A stretch of DNA of 64,000 nucleotides from Sphingomonadaceae bacterium OTU29LAMAA1 (GCA_024072375.1 CP099617.1:3975001-4039000), one strand, 5' to 3'. Shown: positions 15,846 to 26,416, counted from the first letter of the stretch. Numbers and translations: made by a program. The notes: a model not told the origin generated them from the sequence alone.

Positions 15846-18707
15846 ATGGCGTTCTTCCCCCGCGCGTTCGCGCCCGTTCTCGTCGTGGCCATGTCCACGA
15901 CGGTCCTTGCCCAGACCAGGGCTCCCGCACCGGTCCAGGCGTCCGCCGTCAAGGTCGATCCCACCGCATGGCTCTACAAGGGCAGCGACCTGCCGCACGA
16001 TCCGGCGTGGGTGTTCGGCACGCTGCCGAACGGCCTGCGCTATGCCGTGCGCAAGAACGGTGTGCCGCCGGGGCAGGTGTCGATCCGCGTCCGCATCGAC
16101 GCGGGCTCGCTCAACGAGAAGGACAGCGAGCGCGGCTTCGCGCATTTCATCGAGCATCTGTCGTTCCGCGGGTCGGAATATGTGCCCGATGGCGAGGCGA
16201 AGCGGGTGTGGCAGCGGTTCGGCGCGACCTTCGGGTCCGACAGCAACGCATCGACCACGCCGACGCAGACGCTGTACAAGCTCGATCTGCCGTCCGCGAC
16301 GAACCAGACGGTCGACGAAAGCCTGAAGATCCTGTCCGGGATGATGGCCGCGCCGGTGCTGACCGATGCCGCCGTTTCCGCCGAACGCCCGATCGTGCTC
16401 GCCGAACGCCGCGAACAGCCGGGTCCGCAGGTCAAGTTGCAGGACGCGATGAACGGACTGTTCTTTGCCGGACAACCGCTCGCCACCCGCTCGCCGATCG
16501 GCACCGTGGAGACGCTGGAGGCGGCGAACGGCGCCAGCGTGAAGGCGTTCCACGATCGCTGGTATCGTCCGGAAAACGCGGTCGTCATCATCTCGGGCGA
16601 CATGGATGCCGCCACGCTGGGACAGCTCGTCACCAAACATTTCGCCGACTGGAAGGGCAACGGCCAGACCAGCCCGGCGCCCGATTTCGGCAAGCCGTCG
16701 TCGCAACAGCCGACGTCCGCGACGCTGGTCGAACCCGGCCTGCCCCCGCTCGTCATGATGGGCGTGGTGCGACCGTGGCAGTACAATGACGACACCAGGC
16801 TATTCAACCAGAAGCGGATGGTCGACACGATCGCGGCGAAGGTGATCAGCCGCCGCCTCGAACGCCGCGCGCGCGCCGGTGCGAGCTTCGTGCAGGCGGG
16901 CGTCGACCTCGACGACCGGTCACGCTCGGCGAACATGACGACGGTCCTGATCCTGCCGGTGGGCGATCAGTGGGAACAGGCGCTGAAGGACGTGCGCGCG
17001 GTGATCGCCGATGCGCAGAACTCGCCGCCGACGCAGGCGGAGATCGACCGCGAATATGCCGATTACGAGGTTGCGATCCGCAACGGCGTCGAAACCGCGC
17101 GGGTCGAGGCGAGCGCCAAGCAGGCCGACGACATGGCCGGCGCGCTCGACATCCGCGAAACGGTGACCGCGCCGGAAAACTCCTACGCGATCCTGACCGA
17201 GGCCAAGCAGAAGGGGATGTTCAACCCCGACTCGGTCTTTGCCTCGTCGAAGAAACTGTTCGAGGGCACGGCGACCCGCGCCCTCGTCAATACGCGCACC
17301 GCGGAAAAGGGCACGGCGGAGAAACTCGCGGCCGCGCTGAAGGCCGACGTATCGACGCTGACGATCAAGCGCGCCAATCAGGCGGCGGTCGATTTCAGCA
17401 AGCTGCCGGCGCTCGGCACGCCCGGCACCGTGGTCACGCGCACCCCGATCGAGGGGTTGCCGGTCGAGAAGATCGTCTTCTCCAACGGCGTCCGCATGCT
17501 GCTTTTCCCCAATGCCGACGACACCGGTCGCGTCTTCGTGCGGGTACGGTTCGGCAACGGCTATAACGGCTTGCCCGCGAACAGGCCGAGCCCGGCATGG
17601 GCCGGCGATCTCGCGCTGATGGAAAGTGGGATCGGCAATCTGGGTCAGGACGACCTCGACCAGCTGACTGCCGGCCGTCAGCTCGGCCTCGATTTCGGTA
17701 TCGACGAGGATACCTTCTCGGTCGCCGCGCTCAGCAGCCCCAAGGATTATGCCGACGAACTGACGCTGATCGCCGCCAAGCTTGCCCATCCGCGCTGGGA
17801 CCCGGCACCGGTGGCCCGCGCGAAGTCGGCGGCGCTGACCGCGATCCCCGGCTATGATTCATCGGCGGACGGGGTGCTGTCGCGCGATCTGGAGGGCCTG
17901 CTGCACGCCGGCGATCCGCGCTGGGCGACGCCCGATGCCAAGGCGGTGAATGCCTTGACGCCGAAGAGCTTCCAGTCGTTCTGGTCGCCTCTGCTCGCCA
18001 GCGGCCCGATCGAGGTCGACGTGTTCGGCGACGTCAAGGCGGAAGAGGCGGTCGCGGCGGTGGCGAAGAGCCTCGGCGCGATCCCTGCACGCACCGCACC
18101 GGCGACCACGCCGCCGCCGGTGCGCTTCCCCGCGCACAATTCGACGCCGGTCCTGCGCTATCACAACGGCCCGGACAATCAGGCGAGCGCCGTGATCGCG
18201 TGGCCGACCGGCGCCGGTATGGCCGATATCGCCGAAGCGCGACGCCTCGACGTGCTGGCGCAGGTGTTCAGCGATCGCCTGTTCGAACGGATGCGGCAGG
18301 CCGCAGGCGCGAGCTACAGCCCCGGCGTCGCGAGCAGCTGGCCGAAGGGCTTGCCCGGCGGCGGCCGCCTGATGGCGGTCAGCCAGGTCGCACCCGCCAA
18401 CGTCGATCTGTTCTTCCGCCTGTCGCGCGAGATCGCGGCGGACCTCGCCAAGAACCCGGTCAGCGACGACGAACTCGCCCGCGTGAAGGGTCCGCTGCAA
18501 CAGGTCTACGCCCGCGCCGCGACCAGCAGCCTGTTCTGGCTGCGCGAGCTGTCCGGCGGCGCCTACGACGACCGGAAGCTGGACGCGACGCGCCGCATCG
18601 GCCGCGACTTCGGCGACGTGACGCCCGCAGTGCTGCAAGCGACCGCAGCGAAGTATCTGGTGCCGGAGAAGGACTGGACGCTGGCGGTGCTGCCGAAGAA
18701 GAAGTGA
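15846..18707 (+). CDS. Periplasmic M16-family zinc metallopeptidase
   Basis: 953 residues, signal peptide at residues 1-22 (ending VLAQ). The first M16 domain has the inverted zinc motif HFIEH (His100, Glu103, His104), with a downstream acidic region (ERREQPGPQVKLQDAMNGLF) supplying the third ligand. Later M16 C-domains and a second, non-catalytic half (FSNGVRMLLFPN at about residue 540) complete a single-chain pitrilysin-type architecture. It probably degrades peptides in the periplasm. It stands alone, followed by the DUF559 repeat element. Confidence 0.93.
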   Translation: MAFFPRAFAPVLVVAMSTTVLAQTRAPAPVQASAVKVDPTAWLYKGSDLPHDPAWVFGTLPNGLRYAVRKNGVPPGQVSIRVRIDAGSLNEKDSERGFAHFIEHLSFRGSEYVPDGEAKRVWQRFGATFGSDSNASTTPTQTLYKLDLPSATNQTVDESLKILSGMMAAPVLTDAAVSAERPIVLAERREQPGPQVKLQDAMNGLFFAGQPLATRSPIGTVETLEAANGASVKAFHDRWYRPENAVVIISGDMDAATLGQLVTKHFADWKGNGQTSPAPDFGKPSSQQPTSATLVEPGLPPLVMMGVVRPWQYNDDTRLFNQKRMVDTIAAKVISRRLERRARAGASFVQAGVDLDDRSRSANMTTVLILPVGDQWEQALKDVRAVIADAQNSPPTQAEIDREYADYEVAIRNGVETARVEASAKQADDMAGALDIRETVTAPENSYAILTEAKQKGMFNPDSVFASSKKLFEGTATRALVNTRTAEKGTAEKLAAALKADVSTLTIKRANQAAVDFSKLPALGTPGTVVTRTPIEGLPVEKIVFSNGVRMLLFPNADDTGRVFVRVRFGNGYNGLPANRPSPAWAGDLALMESGIGNLGQDDLDQLTAGRQLGLDFGIDEDTFSVAALSSPKDYADELTLIAAKLAHPRWDPAPVARAKSAALTAIPGYDSSADGVLSRDLEGLLHAGDPRWATPDAKAVNALTPKSFQSFWSPLLASGPIEVDVFGDVKAEEAVAAVAKSLGAIPARTAPATTPPPVRFPAHNSTPVLRYHNGPDNQASAVIAWPTGAGMADIAEARRLDVLAQVFSDRLFERMRQAAGASYSPGVASSWPKGLPGGGRLMAVSQVAPANVDLFFRLSREIAADLAKNPVSDDELARVKGPLQQVYARAATSSLFWLRELSGGAYDDRKLDATRRIGRDFGDVTPAVLQATAAKYLVPEKDWTLAVLPKKK

Positions 18708-18738
18708 GGGGCGATGAGGGTGCGAGGTGCGCCGCTGA

Positions 18739-18859
18739 CCTCCCCCTCCGTCACCGCTACGCGGTGCCACCTCCCCCTCGCGGGGGAGGAATGACCTCGA
18801 AGTCCTCCCTCGCTTTAGCGGGGGAGGGGGACCGCCGGCGCTAGCCGGTGGTGGAGGGG
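18739..18859. repeat. Large palindromic repeat, left copy of DUF559 pair
   Basis: A left arm (18739-18790: CCTCCCCCTCCGTCACC, then ACCTCCCCCTCGCGGGGGAGG) faces a right arm rich in GGGGGAGG (18803-18859). The arms are separated by about 12 bases. The right arm runs into the 3' end of the DUF559 gene and encodes its last residues and stop codon. The left arm is nearly identical to that at 19221-19272. Confidence 0.85.
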
Positions 18860-19236
18860 GCGCCTCCGCGGGCGCCGAGTTCCGTGACGATATGCTGCAT
18901 CACGCCATCGAGATTGCGCAGGACATCCGTGGCGCTGATTCGCAACGTAAGAATGTCCTTCGCGGCCAGCCACGCATCCCGACGTGCATCGCGCGCGGGC
19001 CGATCGCCGCGACCATGTGCCTCGCCGTCCACTTCGATCACCAGCCGGGCTTTGGCGCAGTAGAAATCCAGCACGTACGGATCGGCAGGCACCTGCTTGC
19101 GAAAGCGGACGTCCAGCTTCCGTAACTCCCGCCACAGCACGATCTCCGGCAGCGTCAGTTCGCGCCTCAGACGTTTCGCTTGATCGAGGTTCCGCTTCGA
19201 GCCACCCAGCTCCAACCCTGCCTCCCCCTCCGTCAC
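18841..19236 (-). CDS. DUF559 domain protein (Vsr-like endonuclease fold)
   Basis: 131 residues if started at the GTG at 19236; a TTG at 19215 preceded by GGAGGGGGAGG is equally plausible. The DUF559 core is clear: RLRRELTLPEIVLWRELRK, RFRKQVPADPYVLDFYC, and RLVIEVDGEAHG. The family is related to very-short-patch-repair endonucleases, with catalytic acidic residues in DFYC and EVDG. Both ends lie inside the flanking palindromes: the repeat supplies the start region and ribosome site on one side and the C-terminal GAPSTTG tail and stop on the other. Biological role unknown. Confidence 0.82.
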   Translation of the reverse strand: MTEGEAGLELGGSKRNLDQAKRLRRELTLPEIVLWRELRKLDVRFRKQVPADPYVLDFYCAKARLVIEVDGEAHGRGDRPARDARRDAWLAAKDILTLRISATDVLRNLDGVMQHIVTELGARGGAPSTTG

Positions 19237-19337
19237 CGCTACGCGGCGCCACCTCCCCCTCGCGGGGGAGGAATTAAGATCAGTCCTCCCCCGCGAGGGG
19301 GAGGTGGCGCGCCGAAGGCGTGACGGAGGGGGAGGTA
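19221..19337. repeat. Large palindromic repeat, right copy of DUF559 pair
   Basis: Left arm 19221-19272 and right arm 19284-19337 are near-complete reverse complements over about 50 bases (CCTCCCCCTCCGTCACC at one end, its complement GGTGGC...GTGACGGAGGGGGAGG at the other). The 11-base loop reads ATTAAGATCAG. Transcribed, it would form a very stable hairpin. Confidence 0.88.
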
Positions 19338-19398
19338 GGCGATGAGCTCTCAGCTCAATCCCTCAAGCCGATGAACCCTCGCCTCATCCCTTACCCGC

Positions 19399-21201
19399 TC
19401 ACCCCTTGTACAAAGCGTCCAGCCGCTCGCCGTAAACCCCCCGGATCACATGTCGGCGTATCTTCAAACTCGGCGTCAGCTGCTCGTTCTCGATTCCGAA
19501 CGGCGCGTCAGCCAGCACGAACCGCCGGATGCGCTCGGTGACCGACAGGTCCTTGTTCACCCGCTCGATCGCCTGGCCGATCGCGGTGCGGTAGGCGCTG
19601 TTCTCCGCCAGTCGCTCGAACTTGCACGACGTGCCGTTCGCCGCGCACCATTCCTGCGTCCAGTCGGGGTCGGGCACCACCAGCGCCACCATATACGGCC
19701 GACGATCGCCGGCGATCATCGCCTGCACGATCTCGGGTTGCAGCGTCAGCATCCCCTCGACCTTCTGCGGCGCGACATTGTCGCCCTTGTCGTTGATGAT
19801 CAGGTCCTTCTTGCGGTCGGTAATCCTGATCCGACCGGCGCTGTCGATCTCGCCGATGTCGCCGGTGTGCAGCCAGCCGTCCTTCAGCACCCGCGCGGTT
19901 TCCGCCTCGTTGCGCCAATAGCCGTGCATCACCAGCTCGCCGCGCACCAGGATCTCGCCGTCGGGCGCGATCCTGACTTCGGTATCGATCAGCGCCGGCC
20001 CGACCGAATCCATCCGGATGCCCGCGCTGGGCCGGTTGCACGAGATCACCGGCGCCGCCTCGGTCTGGCCATAGCCTTGCAGGAAGGTGACGCCGAGCGA
20101 CTGGAAGAACAGCCCGACCTCCGGCGTCAGCGGCGCGCCGCCCGACACCATCGCCTTCATCCGCCCGCCGAACTTCTTCGCGATCTTCGGCTTGAACAGC
20201 GTACGCACCAGCAATTGCGCGGGCCGGTCGATCAGCCGCACCCGCGCGTCATTCTCCTTCGCACCGACGTCGAGCGCCTTGGCCAGCAGATAGGACGACA
20301 TGCCGCCCTGTTTCTCGATCGCCTTGCTGATCCGCGTGCGCAGCACTTCGAACAGGCGAGGCACGACGAACATGATCGTCGGCCGCACCTCCTCGATATT
20401 CGCCGCCAGCTTGTCGAGACCTTCGGCATAATAGATCTGCCCGCCCAACCCGATCGGGAAATGCTGCCCGCCGGTGTGCTCATAGGCGTGGGACAGGGGC
20501 AGGAACGACAGGAACACCTCGTCGTCCCAGCCGAAATCCTCGGAGATGACGGTCGCGCAGCCCTTGACGTTGTGCAGGATCGCGCCGTGATGCTGCATCA
20601 CCCCGCGCGGCGCGCCGCCGGTGCCGCTGGTGTAGATGATGCAGGCAAGGTCGCCGCGCTGGAACGTCGCTGCCGCCTCGGCCTCCGCCGGGTCGGCCGG
20701 ATGATCCGCGATCAGCGTCCGCCAGTCGTGGAAGTCGACCCCGCCCTGCGGCGCGCGCATCGCATCGATACCGATCACCGTCTGGCCGCGGTTCGATCGC
20801 AGCACCGCGGTCAGCAGCGTCTTGGCCAGCTTCTCGGTCGACACGATGATCGCGCACGCACCCGAATCGGCGATGATGTGGGTGTGATCGCGCTCGGTAT
20901 TGGTGATGTAGGTCGGCACGGTGATCGCGCCCGCCGCCATGATGGCGAGGTCGCTTATGCACCATTCCGGCCGGTTCTCGCTCACCAGCATCACCCGGTC
21001 GCCCGGCTTGATGCCGATCGCCTTCAGCCCGGCGGCGAGGCTCGCGACCTGCCGCGCCGCCTCCGCCCAGCTCGTCGCCGTCCACGTGCCGCTGGTCTTG
21101 GTCCACAGGAACGGCGCGTCACCCTTCTCCCGCGCGCGCGTGAAGAACATCGTCACGAGGTTGGGGAAGTGTTCCAGGCTGCGTGCCGGGGTGCTGCTCA
21201 T
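19399..21201 (-). CDS. Long-chain acyl-CoA synthetase family (AMP-forming)
   Basis: 600 residues from MSSTPARSLEHFPNLV (ATG 21201, AGGAGAGAC upstream). Adenylation motifs are present: the P-loop CIIYTSGTGGAPRGVMQHH (Gly replaces the usual second Thr and Arg the usual Lys), PLSHAYE, FLQGYGQTEAAPV, and GWLHTGDIG with ITDRKKDLI. The long form with an RLFEVLRTRI-type insert matches the fatty-acid CoA ligase family used for exogenous fatty acids. The catalytic Lys region near the end (TPSLKIRRHVI) is present. The substitutions in the P-loop are worth noting but the enzyme looks intact. Confidence 0.9.
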   Translation of the reverse strand: MSSTPARSLEHFPNLVTMFFTRAREKGDAPFLWTKTSGTWTATSWAEAARQVASLAAGLKAIGIKPGDRVMLVSENRPEWCISDLAIMAAGAITVPTYITNTERDHTHIIADSGACAIIVSTEKLAKTLLTAVLRSNRGQTVIGIDAMRAPQGGVDFHDWRTLIADHPADPAEAEAAATFQRGDLACIIYTSGTGGAPRGVMQHHGAILHNVKGCATVISEDFGWDDEVFLSFLPLSHAYEHTGGQHFPIGLGGQIYYAEGLDKLAANIEEVRPTIMFVVPRLFEVLRTRISKAIEKQGGMSSYLLAKALDVGAKENDARVRLIDRPAQLLVRTLFKPKIAKKFGGRMKAMVSGGAPLTPEVGLFFQSLGVTFLQGYGQTEAAPVISCNRPSAGIRMDSVGPALIDTEVRIAPDGEILVRGELVMHGYWRNEAETARVLKDGWLHTGDIGEIDSAGRIRITDRKKDLIINDKGDNVAPQKVEGMLTLQPEIVQAMIAGDRRPYMVALVVPDPDWTQEWCAANGTSCKFERLAENSAYRTAIGQAIERVNKDLSVTERIRRFVLADAPFGIENEQLTPSLKIRRHVIRGVYGERLDALYKG

Positions 21202-21243
21202 CGTGTCTCTCCTGTCGCGGCGATGCTCGTGGCCCGCCGTCAT

Positions 21244-22998
21244 TCATTCCGAAGGGCGATTGGCGACCGGCGCCATCCGCGTCACGTCGCTGACGCTGCC
21301 GTCCTCGCCGATCGCCACGCCCTCGCTGCGCGGGTCGGCGGCACCGATCCAGCGGCCCTGACGCCATTCGATCGCATTCGCCTTAAGCCCCATCGGCGCG
21401 ACCTGCACTTGCTCGCCGAGGGCGGTCAGCCCCGCCTGCAGGGCGACGGCGGACGATCCGGTCTCCAGCGTCGCCCCCGGACCCGGCGCATACACCAGCC
21501 CGAGCGCGATCGCGTCCTGCGCCGACAGATTCCAGTCGAGTACGCCGACCAGCGCCTTGGCGATCTGCGCTATGATCGTCGATCCGCCTGCCGCGCCCAA
21601 GGCCAGCCGGACGCTGCCGTCGGCATTGTAGACGATCGTCGGGGCCATGGACGACCGCGGCCGCTTGCCGCCTTCCACCCGGTTGGCGACCAGATAGCCG
21701 GCCCCGTTCCCCTCTTTGGCAAAGGGTACGATATCGAAATCGGTCAGCTCGTTGTTGAGGACGGTGCCGTCCATCACCAGCCCCGATCCGAACGGCCCCT
21801 CCACCGTCGTCGTCACCTCGACCACGTTGCCGTCGCGGTCGGCCACGGCGAGGTCGGTGGTGCCCGCGACCTCGCTGACCGGCGCAGACGTACGGGCCGG
21901 AGCGCCCGGCGGGGTGCCGGCGGTGACGCTCGCCAAAGTCGTGCTTTCCGAGATCAGCGCCGATCGCGACGCCAGATATGTCGGATCAAGCATGCCCTTG
22001 ATCGGCACCGCCACGAAATCGGGATCGCCGACGTACATATTGCGATCGGCATAGGCGAGGCGCGAGGATTCGGCGAACAGGTGCCACGCGACCGGCGATG
22101 CCTTGCCCAGCTTTGCCATGTCGAACCGTTCGAGCTGCTTCAGGATCATCAGCACGGTCACCCCGCCCGACGACGGCGGTCCCATGCCGCAGATACGATA
22201 GCTGCGATACGGCTCGCAGATCACGTCACGCGGCTTGGCGTCATAGCTGGCGAGGTCGCCCGTAGTCATCTTCGACGGGTTGTGCGCCGCGCCGTTGACC
22301 GTCGCGACCAGCTTCTGCGCCTGCGGTCCGACGTAGAAGCTGTCCGGACCCTGACGGGCGATCCGCTCGAGCAGCGCGGCCTGCGCCGGATTGCGCATGA
22401 TGCCGTCCGCGGGGATGGTGAACACCGTCCGCGCATCGGGCGTCAGATGCGTGCCATAGGCGGCGACGGAATTGCGAAAACGGGGCGTCGCCCGAAATCC
22501 GTCGCGCGCCAGCCGGATCGCGGGTTCGAACAACTTCGCCCATGGCAGCTTGCCGGCCTGTCGATGCGCCAGCGCCATGCCGCGCAGAGCGCCAGGCACG
22601 CCGACGCTGCGGCCACCGGGCACGGCATCCCGCCGGCTCATCGGGGTGCCATCGGCGGCATAGAACCAGCGGGCGTCGGCGGCGGCCGGCGCGGTTTCGC
22701 GTGCGTCGATCGTCGTGACCTTGCCGGTCTTCGCGGCATGGCGAACCCAGAAACTGCCGCCGCCTAGGCCCGAGCTTTGCGGTTCGACCACGTTCAACGC
22801 CAGCATCGTCGCGATCGCGGCATCGGTCGCGCTGCCGCCGGCCTTCAGGATCTCGACGCCCGCCGCCGACGCGCGCGGATCGGCGGCGCTGACCATGCCG
22901 GGGGCTCTGGTGGACACCGGCGTGGGATGTCTGGTTTGCGCCGCGCAGGCGGTGAGCGGCAGCGTCGCGGCGGCGAGGGCGATCGACAGGGTCTTCAT
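21244..22998 (-). CDS. ggt: Gamma-glutamyltransferase
   Basis: 584 residues. The signal peptide ends in LTACAAQ, a possible lipobox, so the protein may be a periplasmic lipoprotein. The proenzyme is cut before the nucleophile, the first Thr of EVAGTTDLAVAD (Thr380), which generates the large and small subunits. Substrate-binding patterns EPQSSGLGGGSF and PRSSMAPTIV are present. It hydrolyses glutathione and other gamma-glutamyl compounds. It lies 42 bases upstream of the acyl-CoA ligase on the same strand. Confidence 0.94.
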   Translation of the reverse strand: MKTLSIALAAATLPLTACAAQTRHPTPVSTRAPGMVSAADPRASAAGVEILKAGGSATDAAIATMLALNVVEPQSSGLGGGSFWVRHAAKTGKVTTIDARETAPAAADARWFYAADGTPMSRRDAVPGGRSVGVPGALRGMALAHRQAGKLPWAKLFEPAIRLARDGFRATPRFRNSVAAYGTHLTPDARTVFTIPADGIMRNPAQAALLERIARQGPDSFYVGPQAQKLVATVNGAAHNPSKMTTGDLASYDAKPRDVICEPYRSYRICGMGPPSSGGVTVLMILKQLERFDMAKLGKASPVAWHLFAESSRLAYADRNMYVGDPDFVAVPIKGMLDPTYLASRSALISESTTLASVTAGTPPGAPARTSAPVSEVAGTTDLAVADRDGNVVEVTTTVEGPFGSGLVMDGTVLNNELTDFDIVPFAKEGNGAGYLVANRVEGGKRPRSSMAPTIVYNADGSVRLALGAAGGSTIIAQIAKALVGVLDWNLSAQDAIALGLVYAPGPGATLETGSSAVALQAGLTALGEQVQVAPMGLKANAIEWRQGRWIGAADPRSEGVAIGEDGSVSDVTRMAPVANRPSE

Positions 22999-23038
22999 CG
23001 CCGCAAAGCCTAACGGCTACCCGGCCGAGGGCAACCCG

Positions 23039-24064
23039 TTACGCCGCCACGGCCTGCGCGACATCCGTAAATCCGTCGCGCGCCAGCAGCCGGTCGAGGT
23101 CGTGCAGGATGCATCGCGCCAGTCCCGGCCCCTCGAACACCAACGCCGAATAGACTTGCACCAGACTCGCGCCCGCACGGATGCGGGCATAGGCTTCCGC
23201 ACCGCTATCGATCCCGCCCGCCGCGATCAGCGCGATCGCGCCGCCGGATGCGCCGCGGACATCCGCCAGCCGCTGCCGTGCGAGCGCGGCGAGCGGTGCG
23301 CCCGACAGGCCCCCGGTCTCGCCAGCCTGCGCAGATCGCAACGCAGGTCGCGAGATCGTCGTATTACCCATGATGATCGCATCGATCCGGTTGCCGATCG
23401 CCGCCCGCACCACGCCGTCGATCGCCGTGGCGTCGAGATCGGGCGCCACCTTCAGGAACAGTGGCGTGTCGCCCCGCGCCCCGGTGCAGGCCGCCAGCAG
23501 TTCGTCGAGCGCCGGACCATGCTGCAGGTCGCGCAACCCCGGCGTGTTGGGCGAGGATATGTTGATCGTGACGTAGTCGGCGATCGGCGCGGCGGCGCTC
23601 ACCCCCGCGACATAGTCGGCGACGCGGTCGGTGGCATCCTTGTTGGCGCCGACGTTGATCCCGAGCCGCCCCGTTCCCCGCGCCGCGATGCGCGCCCGCG
23701 CCAGCCCGGCCTCCAGACCGCCATTGTTGAATCCCATCCGGTTGATCACCGCGCGATCCGCCACCAGCCGGAACAGCCGCGGCTTGGCATTGCCGCTCTG
23801 GGGCAGGGGCGTCAGCGTCCCCATCTCCACCGCGCCGAAGCCCAGCCCGAACAACCCCTCGATCGCCACCCCATCCTTGTCGAGCCCCGCCGCCACGCCC
23901 AACGGATTGGCAAAGGAGAGGCTGCCGATGCGGGTGGCGAGCCGCGGGTTCAGCTTGGTCGCAGGGTAGGGGAGCTTCGCCCGCACGCCCAGCGCCTTCA
24001 GGGTAAGCGCATGCGCACGCTCCGCATCGAGGGCGAACAGCAGGGGGCGGAGGGGATAGGACAT
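23039..24064 (-). CDS. pyrD: Dihydroorotate dehydrogenase (quinone), class 2
   Basis: 341 residues from MSYPLRPLLFALDAERAH (ATG 24064); a longer frame upstream is translated repeat sequence and is rejected. The N-terminal helices for membrane and quinone contact are followed by the FMN barrel: GLDKDG, NRMGFNNGG, GINVGANK, NISSPNTPGLR (the class 2 catalytic serine), and LIAAGGIDSG. It makes orotate in pyrimidine synthesis. It is encoded alone, 40 bases upstream of ggt. Confidence 0.95.
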   Translation of the reverse strand: MSYPLRPLLFALDAERAHALTLKALGVRAKLPYPATKLNPRLATRIGSLSFANPLGVAAGLDKDGVAIEGLFGLGFGAVEMGTLTPLPQSGNAKPRLFRLVADRAVINRMGFNNGGLEAGLARARIAARGTGRLGINVGANKDATDRVADYVAGVSAAAPIADYVTINISSPNTPGLRDLQHGPALDELLAACTGARGDTPLFLKVAPDLDATAIDGVVRAAIGNRIDAIIMGNTTISRPALRSAQAGETGGLSGAPLAALARQRLADVRGASGGAIALIAAGGIDSGAEAYARIRAGASLVQVYSALVFEGPGLARCILHDLDRLLARDGFTDVAQAVAA

Positions 24065-24120
24065 GTGGCTGCCCATCGCATCACGATGTGTGCAGGTCAA
24101 AGCTCGCCTGCTTTCCAAAC

Positions 24121-24222
24121 CGTCATTCCGGCGAACGCCGGGACCCATGGACGCACTCGGCTGCTGATGGACGTACCGCCGGCCGATCGCATCCATGGGT
24201 CCCGGCGTGCGCCGGGATGACG
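24121..24222. repeat. REP-like inverted repeat upstream of pyrD
   Basis: Two arms (24121-24150 and 24193-24222) are near-perfect reverse complements with core GGGACCCATGG and a CGGCGAACGCCGG-type hairpin in each. The last 30 bases are identical to 46449-46478. It lies between pyrD and the suf promoter, and marks the edge of both units. Confidence 0.85.
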
Positions 24223-24274
24223 GATGGTAAGGTAGATGCCCTCCCACCTTGACCGCAGCGCACAAAAGCCTATC

Positions 24275-24306
24275 TCGCAATCGGATCGAATTGATCCGAT
24301 TTGCGA
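24275..24306. promoter_or_regulatory. Palindromic operator candidate for the suf operon
   Basis: TCGCAATCGGATC (24275-24287) is mirrored by GATCCGATTTGCGA (24293-24306) around GAATT, with a single extra base. It ends 43 bases before the Rrf2 regulator start, in the right place for autoregulation by that protein. The match to any published IscR or RirA site was not tested. Confidence 0.65.
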
Positions 24307-24348
24307 CCCGTTCTCAACAAAGCGGCCGCAACAACCGACTCGGAGCCG

Positions 24349-24798
24349 ATGCGTCTCAGCAGCCTAGCCGATTATGCGGTCGTGATGATGTCCGCCGCCG
24401 CCCGCCATTGCGGTGGCGTGGCGCGTCTCAATGCGACCCTGCTCGCCGAGGAGACGGGCGTGCCGCTGCCGACCGCGCAAAAGCTGGTCAGCCGCCTGTC
24501 CTCCGCCGGGCTGATCGAGAGCGCGCGCGGCACCGGCGGCGGCTTTCGCCTCGCGCGGCCCGCCGCGGCGATCAGCCTCGCCGACATCATCGAGGCGGTC
24601 GAAGGGCCAATCCAGATGACCTCCTGCGTCGAGGGCAGCCGCCACGATTGCGCGATCGAGGGCAATTGCCAGGTCCGCCCGCACTGGGGCGTCGTCAACG
24701 AAGCGGTCCGCGGCGCGCTCGCCGGCGTATCGCTCGCCCGCCTCTCCCGAGCGCCCATCCACGATCCCATCCCCGCCCTTATCGGCGAACAGGTGTAA
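24349..24798 (+). CDS. Rrf2-family Fe-S responsive regulator (IscR/SufR-like) of the suf operon
   Basis: 149 residues starting MRLSSLADYAVVMM. The winged helix-turn-helix (residues about 10-60) is typical of Rrf2 proteins. Three cysteines that can hold a cluster are at 93, 101 and 107 (TSCVEGSRHDC, then EGNC). It probably senses cluster supply and controls the downstream suf genes through the palindrome just upstream. The sufB start follows its stop by two bases. The spacing of the first two cysteines is longer than in E. coli IscR, so it is not a standard IscR. Confidence 0.9.
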   Translation: MRLSSLADYAVVMMSAAARHCGGVARLNATLLAEETGVPLPTAQKLVSRLSSAGLIESARGTGGGFRLARPAAAISLADIIEAVEGPIQMTSCVEGSRHDCAIEGNCQVRPHWGVVNEAVRGALAGVSLARLSRAPIHDPIPALIGEQV

Positions 24799-24800
24799 CC

Positions 24801-26285
<1,485 letters not shown>

Positions 26286-26294
26286 CCAATCGAA

Positions 26295-26399
26295 AGCCCC
26301 TCCTCTTCAGGGGAGGGGTTGGGGTGGGGGACGCGGGCGACACTCTCGGTGAGACACGCCCCACCCCCAAACCCCTCCCCTGAAGGGGAGGGGCTTAAG
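26295..26399. repeat. Palindromic repeat between sufB and sufC
   Basis: Left arm 26295-26331 (CCCCTCCTCTTCAGGGGAGG, then TTGGGGTGGGG) and right arm 26363-26399 are near-perfect reverse complements. They are separated by about 30 bases containing CGGTGAGACACG. The same element recurs at 30374-30470 between sufT and sufA. Confidence 0.88.
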
Positions 26400-26416
26400 G
26401 AAGAAGATCGACACAG

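Noticed and set aside
18739..19337. CRISPR array from the repeated sequences around the DUF559 gene
   Set aside because: Only two palindromic copies occur, with a gene between them and no regular spacers.
19450..22767. 1105-codon frame opposite the acyl-CoA ligase and ggt genes
   Set aside because: Spans two unrelated real genes on the other strand, has low-complexity Arg/His composition and no homology I recognise.
24064..24280. Upstream extension of pyrD
   Set aside because: The added residues are translated REP-like repeat sequence. PyrD proteins begin near MSYPLRPLLF.
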